From Curvibacter microcysteis (GTDB taxonomy: Bacteria > Pseudomonadota > Gammaproteobacteria > Burkholderiales > Burkholderiaceae_C): 64,000 nt of DNA. Of this stretch, positions 35,091 through 43,494 are shown one piece after another. Each line of letters opens with the position of its first letter. The stretch's first letter is position 1. Under the pieces are notes generated by a model. It was given only the letters and a program-made list of their open reading frames with translations. It searched no databases and was not told the DNA's origin. The translations under genes were made by a program, and so were the position numbers. The stretch lies in assembly GCF_028649435.1 (NCBI RefSeq), contig NZ_JAQSIN010000010.1; one strand, written 5' to 3'.

Positions 35091-38000
35091 GGGAATGTCC
35101 TCCATCCGCCGCTTCGGCCACACCAGCGTTCTTGGCGTGTTCGGCGTACATCTTGCGCTGGCGATCGCTGCCCTTGAACAGGGTGCGCACCACCACAAAA
35201 AACACGGGCACAAAGAACACCGCCAGCACCGTGCCGGTGATCATGCCGCCCACCACGCCGGTGCCGATGGCGCGTTGGCTGGCCGAGCCTGCACCCGTGG
35301 CAATGGCCAGGGGCACCACGCCCAGCATGAAGGCCAGCGAGGTCATCACGATGGGGCGGAAGCGCAGGTGCGCGGCGGCCAGGGCCGACTCGATCACCCC
35401 ACGCCCTTGGGCTTGCAGGTCCTTGGCGAACTCGATGATCAAAATCGCGTTCTTCGCCGACAGGCCAATGATGGTGATCAAACCCACCTGGAAGTACACA
35501 TCGTTCGAGTACGCCCGCAGCAAGGTCGCCAGCAGCACGCCCAGCACGCCCAGGGGCACGACCAGGATCACCGACAGCGGGATCGACCAGCTCTCATACA
35601 GCGCCGCCAGGCACAGGAACACGGCCAGCACGGCAAAGCCGTACAGGATCACGGCCTGTGAGCCGGCGAGCTTTTCTTCCCGCGACTGGCCCGTCCATTC
35701 GTAGCCAAAGCCCGGGGGCAGTTGGGCCGCCAGCTTTTCCATTTCAGCCATGGCTTCGCCGGTGCTGCGGCCTGGGGCCGTGCCACCGCTGATGCGCACC
35801 GCTGGGTAGCCGTTGTAGCGCACGGTTTGCATGGCGCCGTTGGCCCAGCGCGTGGTCGCGAAGGCCGACAGCGGCACCAGGCTGCCTTGGCTGTTGGCCA
35901 CGCGCAGCTTGAGGATGTCCTCGGGCTGCATGCGGGCCGGCGCGTCGGCTTGCACCACCACGCGTTGCAGACGACCTTGGTTGGGGAAGTCGTTCACATA
36001 GCTCGACCCCAGCGCCGTGGAGATGGCCGAGTTGATGCTGTCAAAGGGCACACCCAGGGCTTGCGCCTTGTCGCGGTCCACATCGATTTGCAGCTGGGGC
36101 GCGTCTTCCAGGCCATCCGGGCGCACTTGGGTCAGCACCTTGCTTTGCGACGCCATGCCCAGCAACTGGTTGCGTGCGGCAATCAGCGCGTCGTGGCCCT
36201 TGCCGGCGCGGTCTTGCAGGCGGAAGGTGAAGCCGCTGGCATTGCCCAGTTCAGAAATGGGCGGCGGGCTCAGCGGGAAGATGAAGGCATCGCGGATGCC
36301 CATCAGCGCCCCGAAAGCGCGGCCGGCCAGGGCTTGCGCCGAGTGCTCTTCGCCATGGCGTTCGTCCCAGGGCTTGAGGGTCACAAAGCCCAGTGCCGCG
36401 TTCTGGCCTTGGCCGGAGAAGCTGAAGCCCAGCACGCCGACCATGCTCTTGACCTCGGGCTGGTTCAGCACAAAGCCTTCGACCTGTTCCATCACGGCGC
36501 GGGTGCGCTCGATGGTGGCGCCTGGGGGCAGTTGCACGTTCACCAGCATCGTGCCCTGGTCTTCGTTGGGCAGGAAGGAGGTCGGCAGTCGGGTGTAGAT
36601 CACGCCGGCGGCGGCCACGATGGCGAGGTAAATCACCATGTAACGACCCGCGCGCTTGAGCAGGCGGGCGACCCAGCCCTCGTAGCGCTTGGCGCCTCGG
36701 TTGAAGCTGCGGTTGAACCAGCCGAAGAAGCCCTTCTTTTCATGGTGAGCGGGGTCCACGGGCTTGAGCAGCGAGGCGCACAGGGCCGGCGTCAGCGACA
36801 GGGCCAGGAAGGCCGAGAACGCGATCGACGACACCATCACCGCCGAGAACTGGCGGTAGATGTTGCCCACCGAACCACTGAAGAACGCCAGCGGCACGAA
36901 CACCGAGATCAGCACCACGGTCACGCCGATGATGGCGCCCGAGATCTGGCCCATGGCCTTGCGCGTGGCCTCCAGCGGGGGCAGGCCTTCTTCACTCATG
37001 ATGCGCTCGACGTTCTCCACCACCACGATGGCGTCGTCCACCACGATGCCGATCACCAGCACCATGCCGAACATGGTCAGCACGTTGATCGAGAAGCCCA
37101 GGGCCAGCAGCGTGGCAAAAGTGCCCAGCAGGGCCACCGGCACCACGATGGTCGGGATCACGGTGTAGCGCCAGTTCTGCAGGAACAGGAACATCACCAG
37201 GAACACCAGCACCACGGCTTCGACCAGGGTTTCGGCCACCTGGCTCAGGGAGATCTTCACAAAGCCCGAGCTGTCGTACGGAATCGAGTACGACATCCCG
37301 GCCGGGAAGTAGCCCTGCAGTTGGTTCATCTTGGTCTTGACCGCGTTGGCAGCAGCCAACGCATTGCCAGAGGGGGTCAGCTGGACGCCGATGCCGGTGG
37401 CAGGCTTGCCATTCAGTCGGGCCGAGGTGCCGTAGGTTTGGGCCCCCAGTTCGATGCGGGCCACGTCCTTCAGGCGCACGGTGGAGCCATCGGCGTTGGC
37501 GCGCAGCACGATCTTGCCAAACTGTTCCACGTTGGCGAGCTGGCCTTGCACCACCACGGTGGCGGCAATGCCTTGACCCGTGATATTGGGCAGGTCGCCA
37601 ATCGCGCCCGAGGACACCTGGGCGTTTTGCGCCTTGATGGCCGCGTTCACATCGGCTGGCGACAGGTTGAAGCCGGTCAGCTTGGCCGGGTCGATCCACA
37701 CGCGCATGGCGCGCTCGGTGCCGAACAGCTGGGCCTGGCCAATGCCTGGCAGGCGCTGGATTTCCGGGATCACGTTGCGCGAGGCGTAGTCGCCCAGCGC
37801 AATCGGGTCGTAGGCGCCGTTGTCCGAGGACAGCATGATGAACAGCAAGAAGTTGCTGCGCGACTTGTCCACGCGCACGCCTTGCTGCGTCACGGCGCTG
37901 GGCAGTCGGGGGGTGGCGCGCGAGAGGCGGTTTTGCACATCCACCTGGGCCAGGTCGGGGTTGGTCCCCGGCTCAAAACTCAGGGTGATCGAGCCCGTGC

Positions 38001-38256
38001 CGTCGGCCTGGCTGACCGACTCCATGTAGATCAGCCCGGGAGAGCCGTTCATTTCGCGTTCGATCACGCTGATCACGCTGTCTTCCAGCGTTTGCGCCGA
38101 GGCGCCGGGGTAGCTCGTGTTGATCACCACCGACGGCGGGGCCACCGGGGGGTACTGCGAGATCGGGAGTTGGGTGATGGACACCCCGCCCAGGACCAGG
38201 ATGAACAGTGCGATCACCCAGGCAAAAATGGGCCTGTCAATGAAGAACTTCGCCAT
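35083..38256 (-). CDS. RND multidrug efflux pump, system 2 (HAE1 family)
   Basis: The 1057-residue product is an AcrB/MexB-type pump starting AKFFIDRPIFAWVIALFILV. The TM4 relay motif GIVVDDAIVVVENVERIMSE is intact near residue 410, and the late VGLITIIGLSAKNAILIIEF block is present. It shares overall layout and many stretches with the system 1 pump. The ATG at 38256 is twelve bases after the adaptor gene. Its expression is likely controlled by the TetR-type regulator encoded divergently upstream. Confidence 0.96.
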   Translation of the reverse strand: MAKFFIDRPIFAWVIALFILVLGGVSITQLPISQYPPVAPPSVVINTSYPGASAQTLEDSVISVIEREMNGSPGLIYMESVSQADGTGSITLSFEPGTNPDLAQVDVQNRLSRATPRLPSAVTQQGVRVDKSRSNFLLFIMLSSDNGAYDPIALGDYASRNVIPEIQRLPGIGQAQLFGTERAMRVWIDPAKLTGFNLSPADVNAAIKAQNAQVSSGAIGDLPNITGQGIAATVVVQGQLANVEQFGKIVLRANADGSTVRLKDVARIELGAQTYGTSARLNGKPATGIGVQLTPSGNALAAANAVKTKMNQLQGYFPAGMSYSIPYDSSGFVKISLSQVAETLVEAVVLVFLVMFLFLQNWRYTVIPTIVVPVALLGTFATLLALGFSINVLTMFGMVLVIGIVVDDAIVVVENVERIMSEEGLPPLEATRKAMGQISGAIIGVTVVLISVFVPLAFFSGSVGNIYRQFSAVMVSSIAFSAFLALSLTPALCASLLKPVDPAHHEKKGFFGWFNRSFNRGAKRYEGWVARLLKRAGRYMVIYLAIVAAAGVIYTRLPTSFLPNEDQGTMLVNVQLPPGATIERTRAVMEQVEGFVLNQPEVKSMVGVLGFSFSGQGQNAALGFVTLKPWDERHGEEHSAQALAGRAFGALMGIRDAFIFPLSPPPISELGNASGFTFRLQDRAGKGHDALIAARNQLLGMASQSKVLTQVRPDGLEDAPQLQIDVDRDKAQALGVPFDSINSAISTALGSSYVNDFPNQGRLQRVVVQADAPARMQPEDILKLRVANSQGSLVPLSAFATTRWANGAMQTVRYNGYPAVRISGGTAPGRSTGEAMAEMEKLAAQLPPGFGYEWTGQSREEKLAGSQAVILYGFAVLAVFLCLAALYESWSIPLSVILVVPLGVLGVLLATLLRAYSNDVYFQVGLITIIGLSAKNAILIIEFAKDLQAQGRGVIESALAAAHLRFRPIVMTSLAFMLGVVPLAIATGAGSASQRAIGTGVVGGMITGTVLAVFFVPVFFVVVRTLFKGSDRQRKMYAEHAKNAGVAEAADGGHSHE

Positions 38257-38268
38257 GTGTCAGGCTCC

Positions 38269-39522
38269 TCAGGACTTGGCAGCCGGGGCGGCCGCAGCAG
38301 GGGCGGCAGCGGGCGCTGCGCTGCCCGGGGCCTTCCAAGGCACGGCCTTCACCGGGGCGTCGCCGCGCAGCTTCTGGAAGCCGTCGACCATCACTTGCTC
38401 GCCGGCCTTCAGGCCGTCCAGCACCACCCATTGGTTGCCCTTGCCCGTGGCCACCTTGACGGGCCGCGGGCTGACCTTGCCTTCAGGGCTGACCACCATC
38501 ACCACATCGCCCTGGCCGCTGCGCGTCACCGCTTGCTGCGGCAAGGTGATGGCGTTGCTGGCCTGGGCTTGCTCCAGGCGCACACGCACGTACAAACCAG
38601 GCAGCAGCTGGCCACCGGGGTTGGGCACCTCGGCGCGCAGCGTGATCTGGCCGGTGCTGCTGTCTACCGTCAGGTCAGAGAACAAGAGCTTGCCCGCGCG
38701 CGGGTACTCGCTGCCGTCGTCCTGCACCAGGCGCACGCTGGCGGCTTCGGCACCGTTGGCGCGCTTGTACTGGCCTTGGGCCAAGGCCTGGCGCAGCTTC
38801 ATGACTTCGGCGGCGGATTGGGTGAAGTTCACGTACAGCGGATCGATCTGCTGCACCACGGCCAATTGCGTGGCTTCGCTTTGGCCCACCAGGGCGCCCA
38901 CGGTCACCAGCTCACGGCCGATGCGGCCCGAAATCGGGGCCGTCACGGTGGTGTAGCCCAGGTTGATCTTGGCGGTTTGCAGGGCGGCCTTGGCCGAGGC
39001 CACGTCGGCTTCGGCCTGCTTCTGGGCGGCTTCGGCGTTCACATAGTCCTGCTTGCTGATGGCATTGGCCTCGATCAGCGGCTTGTAGCGCGCCAATTGG
39101 GCGGCGGCTTGCATCAGGTTGGCTTCGGCCTTGGCCACGGCGGCCTGGGCACTGTCAAAGCTGGCCTTGTAGGGGGCGGCGTCGATTTGGAACAGCGCCT
39201 GGCCGGCCTTCACATCGCTGCCTTCGCGGAACAGGCGCTCTTGCAAGATGCCCGTGGCGCGTGCACGCACCTGGGCCACGCGGGAGGCTTCCAGGCGGCC
39301 CGGCAACTCGGTCACCAGACCGACATCGCCCGGGGTCACGGTCACCACGCCCACCTCGGCGGGGGGCGGGCCCCCCGCGCCGCCAGGGCCGCCCTGGGCG
39401 TTGGAAGGACCGCAGCCCGCCAGCACCGCACTCAGTGCAGCGGCCGCAGCCAAAAGGGTGAGCCGTGCCGGCAGCGGCTGGCGCAAGGGAACGGCCTGGG
39501 CCGCAGAGAGGGAGTCAGTCAT
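38269..39522 (-). CDS. RND periplasmic adaptor (membrane fusion protein), system 2
   Basis: The 417-residue adaptor has a lipoprotein signal (ALSAVLAGC), followed by a proline/glycine-rich stretch and ATGILQERLFREGSDVKAGQ. The lipoyl-like and barrel regions end in LRAEVPNPGGQLLPGLYVRV and PQQAVTRSGQGDVVMVV. ATG 39522 puts the signal peptide at the start; the frame continues upstream over the regulatory region. It is the first gene of efflux operon 2 and faces the TetR-type gene. Confidence 0.95.
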   Translation of the reverse strand: MTDSLSAAQAVPLRQPLPARLTLLAAAAALSAVLAGCGPSNAQGGPGGAGGPPPAEVGVVTVTPGDVGLVTELPGRLEASRVAQVRARATGILQERLFREGSDVKAGQALFQIDAAPYKASFDSAQAAVAKAEANLMQAAAQLARYKPLIEANAISKQDYVNAEAAQKQAEADVASAKAALQTAKINLGYTTVTAPISGRIGRELVTVGALVGQSEATQLAVVQQIDPLYVNFTQSAAEVMKLRQALAQGQYKRANGAEAASVRLVQDDGSEYPRAGKLLFSDLTVDSSTGQITLRAEVPNPGGQLLPGLYVRVRLEQAQASNAITLPQQAVTRSGQGDVVMVVSPEGKVSPRPVKVATGKGNQWVVLDGLKAGEQVMVDGFQKLRGDAPVKAVPWKAPGSAAPAAAPAAAAPAAKS

Positions 39523-39611
39523 GTCGGTTTTCCAGATTGGGTGGGGTTGCTGAGAGCACGCAGACGGTGTCAACGCACACTTTGTATTGACTGGTTAAAA
39601 AACGAAAGCAA

Positions 39612-39617
39612 AGTATA
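39612..39617 (-). promoter_or_regulatory. Putative -10 box of efflux operon 2
   Basis: On the minus strand TATACT lies at this position, overlapping the first bases of the AcrR-like operator and 90 bases before the adaptor start. I see no strong -35. Repressor bound to the palindrome would block this box. Confidence 0.4.
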
Positions 39618-39639
39618 CATACATCCATGAATGTATGAT
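39616..39639. promoter_or_regulatory. AcrR-like operator (24-base palindrome)
   Basis: CATACAT and ATGTATG are perfect seven-base arms around CCATGA, within a 24-base site beginning TACATACAT and ending ATGTATGAT. This closely follows the operator known for E. coli AcrR, recalled as TACATACAT and ATGTATGTA halves around a six-base centre. It lies in the 154 bases between the divergent efflux operon 2 and the TetR-type gene, so it should regulate both. Confidence 0.85.
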
Positions 39640-39676
39640 GTGTGCCTTAGGTAAATACCCCCACCGGAGACAGCCC

Positions 39677-40321
39677 ATGGTCCGTCGCACCAAAGAAGAT
39701 GCTCTTGCCACCCGGCACAGCTTGCTGGATGCCGCCGAGCGCGTGTTCTCAGAAAAAGGCGTGTCGCGCAGTTCGCTCAACGACATCGCGGTCGCCGCCG
39801 GCACCACGCGCGGCGCCATCTACTGGCACTTCAAGGACAAGGCAGACTTGTTCAACGCCATGATGGAACGCGTCACCTTGCCCATGGAGGAGGCGCTGGA
39901 GCAGATGGGCCGCGAGCCTGGCCGCGACCCCCTGGAGGACATGCGTCAGTCTGCGGTCGATGTGTTAAGGAAAATGGTCAATGACCCGGTCGTGCAGCGG
40001 GTCTTTGAGGTGGCCTCGTACAAGGTGGAGTACGTCGGGGACGCCCTGCCCATCAAACAGCGCCACCTGGAAGCCCGCAATGGCTGCCTGGCCGAGATGA
40101 CCCGCAGCCTGCAAGCCGCCGCCGACCTGCACCGCTGTGCCCTGCCCATGACCGCTGCCATGGCGGCACAAGGCCTGCATGCCATCGTGGATGGCTTGAT
40201 TCAGAACTGGTTGCTGTCACCCCATGAGTTTGATGTGGTCAGCACCGGGCAGCAGGCGATCGACACATTCCTGGCGGGCCTGGGCTTTCCCAGGCCGGCG
40301 CCTCAAGCCCAAGCGATCTGA
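39677..40321 (+). CDS. TetR/AcrR-type transcriptional repressor of efflux operon 2
   Basis: The 214-residue product has an N-terminal helix-turn-helix, from LLDAAERVFSEKGVSRSSLN to DIAVAAGTTRGAIYWHFKDK (about residues 13-53), the TetR signature close to AcrR, TtgR and MexR-like pump repressors. The rest is a helical ligand-binding domain. It is divergent from the efflux operon and an AcrR-type palindrome lies between. Loss of repression on binding drug-like ligands is the expected mechanism. ATG 39677 gives MVRRTKEDA, the family start. Confidence 0.93.
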   Translation: MVRRTKEDALATRHSLLDAAERVFSEKGVSRSSLNDIAVAAGTTRGAIYWHFKDKADLFNAMMERVTLPMEEALEQMGREPGRDPLEDMRQSAVDVLRKMVNDPVVQRVFEVASYKVEYVGDALPIKQRHLEARNGCLAEMTRSLQAAADLHRCALPMTAAMAAQGLHAIVDGLIQNWLLSPHEFDVVSTGQQAIDTFLAGLGFPRPAPQAQAI

Positions 40322-40457
40322 CGCCCGGCCCACCCGAGGCTCAGGCACAGCGTTGGCGACCGCCAGCGGGCTTTGCTGGCAGCGCGCGGACTTGGTTTGG
40401 CTTGGGTGGCCTGGTCGCCGTGCCATAATCCGGCACTTGCCTACCGGCATCCGGTAC

Positions 40458-40533
40458 GCGGCTGTAGCTCAGTGGATAGAGTATTGGCCTCCGAAGCCAA
40501 GGGTCGTGGGTTCGATCCCCGCCAGCCGCACCA
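40458..40533 (+). tRNA. tRNA-Arg (anticodon CCG)
   Basis: The acceptor stem GCGGCTG pairs with CAGCCGC, followed by discriminator A and an encoded CCA at 40531-40533. The D arm (GCTCAGTGGATAGAG), anticodon arm TTGGC-CTCCGAA-GCCAA and T arm (GTGGG-TTCGATC-CCCGC) are all canonical. The anticodon is CCG, reading the arginine codon CGG. It stands alone between the TetR gene and the urease region. Confidence 0.97.
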
Positions 40534-40542
40534 CCAACGTCC

Positions 40543-40568
40543 AAGCCCTTGATCTTCAAGGGCTTTTT
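40543..40568 (+). terminator. Terminator after tRNA-Arg
   Basis: AAGCCCTTGA and TCAAGGGCTT form a perfect ten-base-pair stem with a TCT loop, followed by TTTTT. It begins ten bases after the CCA end. Confidence 0.92.
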
Positions 40569-40784
40569 CGTTTCTGGGCTGCGCTCCACAGGGCCCCATG
40601 GCCGCCGAGTCTGGCGCTCACCGCCCGGACAGCACCCACCCCCACTCACCAGCCCGCTAACTCGGCAGGTCCGCCCCCCACGCCACCCACATGCACAGCG
40701 CCTGATCCGCGTCTGGCGCAGCCGTTTGCTGGCCCGGTGGCGCTCATTCCCAAGGTTGCCCCGGCGCGCAGTCATTGCTTATAC

Positions 40785-40798
40785 ATCGGTTTACCGAT
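40785..40798. promoter_or_regulatory. Perfect palindrome upstream of ureA
   Basis: ATCGGT-TT-ACCGAT is a perfect dyad with the same 6-2-6 layout as the one at 40907. It lies about 205 bases before ureA at the edge of the AT-rich leader. A regulator-binding site is possible; no regulator gene is adjacent. Confidence 0.4.
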
Positions 40799-40896
40799 AA
40801 ATATTAATTTCAAAATCTTCAGCACCATATTTACATTTCATTTGTCGTCGAATCAAACAAGAACAAATAGCAATATTGTTTTTGGATAAGCTGTGC

Positions 40897-40926
40897 TTGC
40901 GATTGTTCAGCCAAGGCTGAGATAAA
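40897..40926 (+). promoter_or_regulatory. Possible urease operon promoter with internal palindrome
   Basis: TTGCGA at 40897-40902 and GATAAA at 40921-40926 are 18 bases apart, a moderate vegetative promoter. Between them TCAGCC-AA-GGCTGA (40907-40920) is a perfect palindrome that would place a bound regulator in the spacer. The ureA start is 76 bases further on. Confidence 0.4.
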
Positions 40927-41002
40927 TGATGACGTGGACTGAGTGATAAAGGTTTGTTCAGTCGGCTGGCATCGATGGTTATGCAATGTTCGAGGAGAAA
41001 CT

Positions 41003-41305
41003 ATGCATTTGGCACCAAGAGAGCTGGATAAATTATTGATTCACACCCTGGCCATGATTGCCTTGCAGCGCAAGAGCAAGGGCCTGCCCTTGAACCACCC
41101 CGAAGCCGTGGCCGTCATCAGTGCAGCGGCCTTGGAGGGGGCTCGAGAAGGCAAAACCGTGGAAGAGGTCATGACCCTGGCCAGCCAGGTGCTCACCCGG
41201 GCCGACGTCATGGAAGGCGTCGCCGACATGGTGCCCTTTGTTCAGGTGGAGGGCGTCTTCACGGACGGTAGCCGCCTGATCACGGTGCACACCCCGATCC
41301 GCTGA
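41003..41305 (+). CDS. ureA: Urease subunit gamma
   Basis: UreA is the small structural subunit of nickel urease, which hydrolyses urea to ammonia and carbamate. The 100-residue product starts MHLAPRELDKLLIHTLAMIA and contains LNHPEAVAVISAAALEGARE and the late MVPFVQVEGVFTDGSRLITV, as in the family. AGGAG lies seven bases before ATG 41003; the upstream open frame belongs to the leader. It is the first gene of ureABCEFGD. Confidence 0.98.
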   Translation: MHLAPRELDKLLIHTLAMIALQRKSKGLPLNHPEAVAVISAAALEGAREGKTVEEVMTLASQVLTRADVMEGVADMVPFVQVEGVFTDGSRLITVHTPIR

Positions 41306-41321
41306 TCACCAGGAGCCCTTG

Positions 41322-41747
41322 ATGAACACCCCCCAAGACCCTCTTCAAAACTGCCCCGTCGGTGGCGTGATATTGGCCAGCGGCGATCTCGAGATGAATC
41401 CGGGACGTCCCGTCACCACGCTCAAGGTGCGCAACACGGGCGACCGCCCGGTGCAGATCGGCTCGCATTTCCATTTTTTCGAGGTCAATGGCGACCTTGA
41501 TTTTGATCGGGCACAGGCCTTTGGCAAGCGCCTGGATATTCCTGCGACGACAGCGGTTCGATTTGAGCCGGGTGACGAGAAAACCGTGAATCTGGTGCCT
41601 TATGCGGGCAGCGAGCGCGTGATTGGATTCAATAACCTGGTGGATGGCTGGGTTGGTAATGAGCTCGACCACCCTTATCGCCCCCGTTTGGCCCTCGCCA
41701 TGCATCGTTTGCAATTGGCTGGTTTCAAAAATACCCCTGACGCCTGA
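41322..41747 (+). CDS. ureB: Urease subunit beta, long form
   Basis: UreB is a structural subunit of urease. The 141-residue product has VQIGSHFHFFEVNGDLDF and LDIPATTAVRFEPGDEKTV, the typical core, but continues about 40 residues beyond the usual GFNNLV end with DGWVGNELDHPYRPRLA and on. Common bacterial UreB is near 100 residues; the long form is known from Yersinia. ATG 41322 follows AGGAG by six bases. It is 16 bases after ureA. Confidence 0.96.
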   Translation: MNTPQDPLQNCPVGGVILASGDLEMNPGRPVTTLKVRNTGDRPVQIGSHFHFFEVNGDLDFDRAQAFGKRLDIPATTAVRFEPGDEKTVNLVPYAGSERVIGFNNLVDGWVGNELDHPYRPRLALAMHRLQLAGFKNTPDA

Positions 41748-41765
41748 CTTTCTATAAGGGTCTTT

Positions 41766-43484
41766 ATGTCAAGAATTTCCAGACAACAAAATGCCGACCT
41801 GTTCGGCCCGACCACGGGTGACCGCATTCGGCTGGGCAACACCAGCTTGCTCGTGCAGATCGAGCAAGACCTGCGCGGCTATGGCGACGAGGCCGTGTAC
41901 GGCGGCGGCAAGACCTTGCGCGACGGCATGGGCTTGGACAACCAGCTCAGCAGCCGGGGCGGCGCGCCGGACCTCTTGATCACCAACGTCACCATCCTGG
42001 ACGCCCGCCTGGGCGTCATCAAGGCCGACGTGGGCATCAAGGACGGCAACATCTGTGGCATCGGCAAGGCGGGCAACCCGGCCACCATGCCTGGCATCAC
42101 CCCCACCCTGGCCGTGGGGCCCGCCACCGATGTGATCTCGGGCGAACACCTGATCCTGACCGCCGGCGGCATCGACACCCATGTGCACATGATCTCGCCG
42201 CAGCAGGCCCAGGCGGCCCTGTCGGGCGGCATCACCACCCTCATCGGCGGCGGCGTGGGCCCCACCGACGGCACCAACGGCACGACCATCACGGCCGGCC
42301 CCTGGAGCACCGAGATGATGATGCGGGCCTTCGACGGCCTGCCCGTGAACGTGGGCTTCACCGGCAAGGGCAACTCCTCGGGGGTGGCCACGCTGGTCGA
42401 GCAGGTCGAAGACGGTGCCATGGGCCTGAAGGTGCACGAGGACTGGGGCAGCACGCCGGGCTCGATCCGTGCGTCGCTCGAGGTGGCCGACGCCATGGAC
42501 GTGCAGGTGTGCATCCACACCGACTCGCTCAACGAAGCCGGCTTTGTGGAGAACACCATCGCCGCCTTCGACGGCCGCACCATCCACACCTACCACACCG
42601 AAGGCGCAGGCGGTGGCCACGCGCCCGACATCATCCGCGTGGCATCGCTGCAGAACGTGCTGCCCAGCTCGACCAATCCGACGCTGCCGTTTGGCGTCAA
42701 CTCCCAGGCCGAGCTGTTCGACATGATCATGGTTTGCCACAACCTCAACCCCAAGATTCCCTCGGACGTCTCTTTTGCCGAGAGCCGGGTGCGGGTCGAG
42801 ACGATCGCCGCCGAAAGCGTGTTGCAGGACCTGGGCGCCATCTCGATGATCTCCAGCGACTCGCAGGCCATGGGGCGCGTGGGCGAGAGCTTCACACGGG
42901 CGATCCAGACCGCCGACTTCATGAAGAAGGCGCACGGCAGGCTGGCCGAGGACACCGCGGACAACGACAACCAGCGCGTGCTGCGCTACCTGGCCAAGGT
43001 CACCATCAACCCCGCGATCACGCACGGCGTGAGCCACCTGATTGGCTCGGTCGAGGTGGGCAAGTTCGCTGACCTGGTGCTGTGGGAGCCCGCCTTCTTT
43101 GGCGCCAAGCCCAAGTTTGTGATCAAGGGCGGGCTGATCGCCTGGGCCACGATGGGCGACCCGAACGCGTCGCTGCCCACGCCCCAGCCGGTGATCTATC
43201 GGCCCATGTATGGCGCTTTTGCGTCGGCGCTGCACCGCACCTGCTTGACCTTCACCTCGCGTGCCGCCCATGAGCGCGGCATTGCCCAACGCTACGGCCT
43301 GCAACGCCGGGTGGAGCCGGTGCTGGGCACACGGGCCATCACCAAGGCCTCGATGGTGCGCAACAGCGCCACCCCCGAGATCGAGGTCAACCCCGAGACC
43401 TTCGCGGTGCGTGTGAACGGCGTCCACGCGACGGTGCCGCCCATCGAGACGGTGTCGCTGGGCCAGCTCTATTTCTTCAGTTGA
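41766..43484 (+). CDS. ureC: Urease catalytic subunit alpha
   Basis: UreC holds the dinuclear nickel site. The 572-residue product keeps all ligands: HVH in GGIDTHVHMI (residues near 137-139), the carbamylated lysine in GLKVHEDWGS, histidines in CIHTDSLNE and EGAGGGHAPD, and aspartate in MISSDSQAMGRVGE; the flap carries MIMVCHNLNPKIP. The GGGVGPTDGTNGTTITAGPW segment matches my memory of Yersinia UreC and differs from the common GTGPATGTNATT form. The gene looks intact. Confidence 0.97.
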   Translation: MSRISRQQNADLFGPTTGDRIRLGNTSLLVQIEQDLRGYGDEAVYGGGKTLRDGMGLDNQLSSRGGAPDLLITNVTILDARLGVIKADVGIKDGNICGIGKAGNPATMPGITPTLAVGPATDVISGEHLILTAGGIDTHVHMISPQQAQAALSGGITTLIGGGVGPTDGTNGTTITAGPWSTEMMMRAFDGLPVNVGFTGKGNSSGVATLVEQVEDGAMGLKVHEDWGSTPGSIRASLEVADAMDVQVCIHTDSLNEAGFVENTIAAFDGRTIHTYHTEGAGGGHAPDIIRVASLQNVLPSSTNPTLPFGVNSQAELFDMIMVCHNLNPKIPSDVSFAESRVRVETIAAESVLQDLGAISMISSDSQAMGRVGESFTRAIQTADFMKKAHGRLAEDTADNDNQRVLRYLAKVTINPAITHGVSHLIGSVEVGKFADLVLWEPAFFGAKPKFVIKGGLIAWATMGDPNASLPTPQPVIYRPMYGAFASALHRTCLTFTSRAAHERGIAQRYGLQRRVEPVLGTRAITKASMVRNSATPEIEVNPETFAVRVNGVHATVPPIETVSLGQLYFFS

Positions 43485-43494
43485 GACCGCTTTC

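Larger units (their letters stand above)
40569..41002. other. AT-rich leader region before the urease operon
   Basis: No gene is seen in these 434 bases. From about 40780 the base composition changes to clearly AT-rich, unlike the rest of the window. It contains two perfect 6-2-6 palindromes (40785-40798 and 40907-40920) and a possible promoter at 40897-40926. Its first part (40570-40770) is ordinary GC-rich spacer. Confidence 0.7.

Noticed and set aside
35722..39630. Very long open frame (about 1300 codons) on the plus strand opposite the second efflux operon
   Set aside because: It is antisense to well-conserved RND genes, has a histidine/glutamine/glycine-rich composition and no known domain. 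High GC and codon bias of the real genes explain the lack of stops.
40965..40990. Sigma-54-like GG/GC pair before ureA (TGGCAT and TGCA)
   Set aside because: The spacing between the GG and GC is about 13 bases rather than 10, so it does not fit a -24/-12 promoter.
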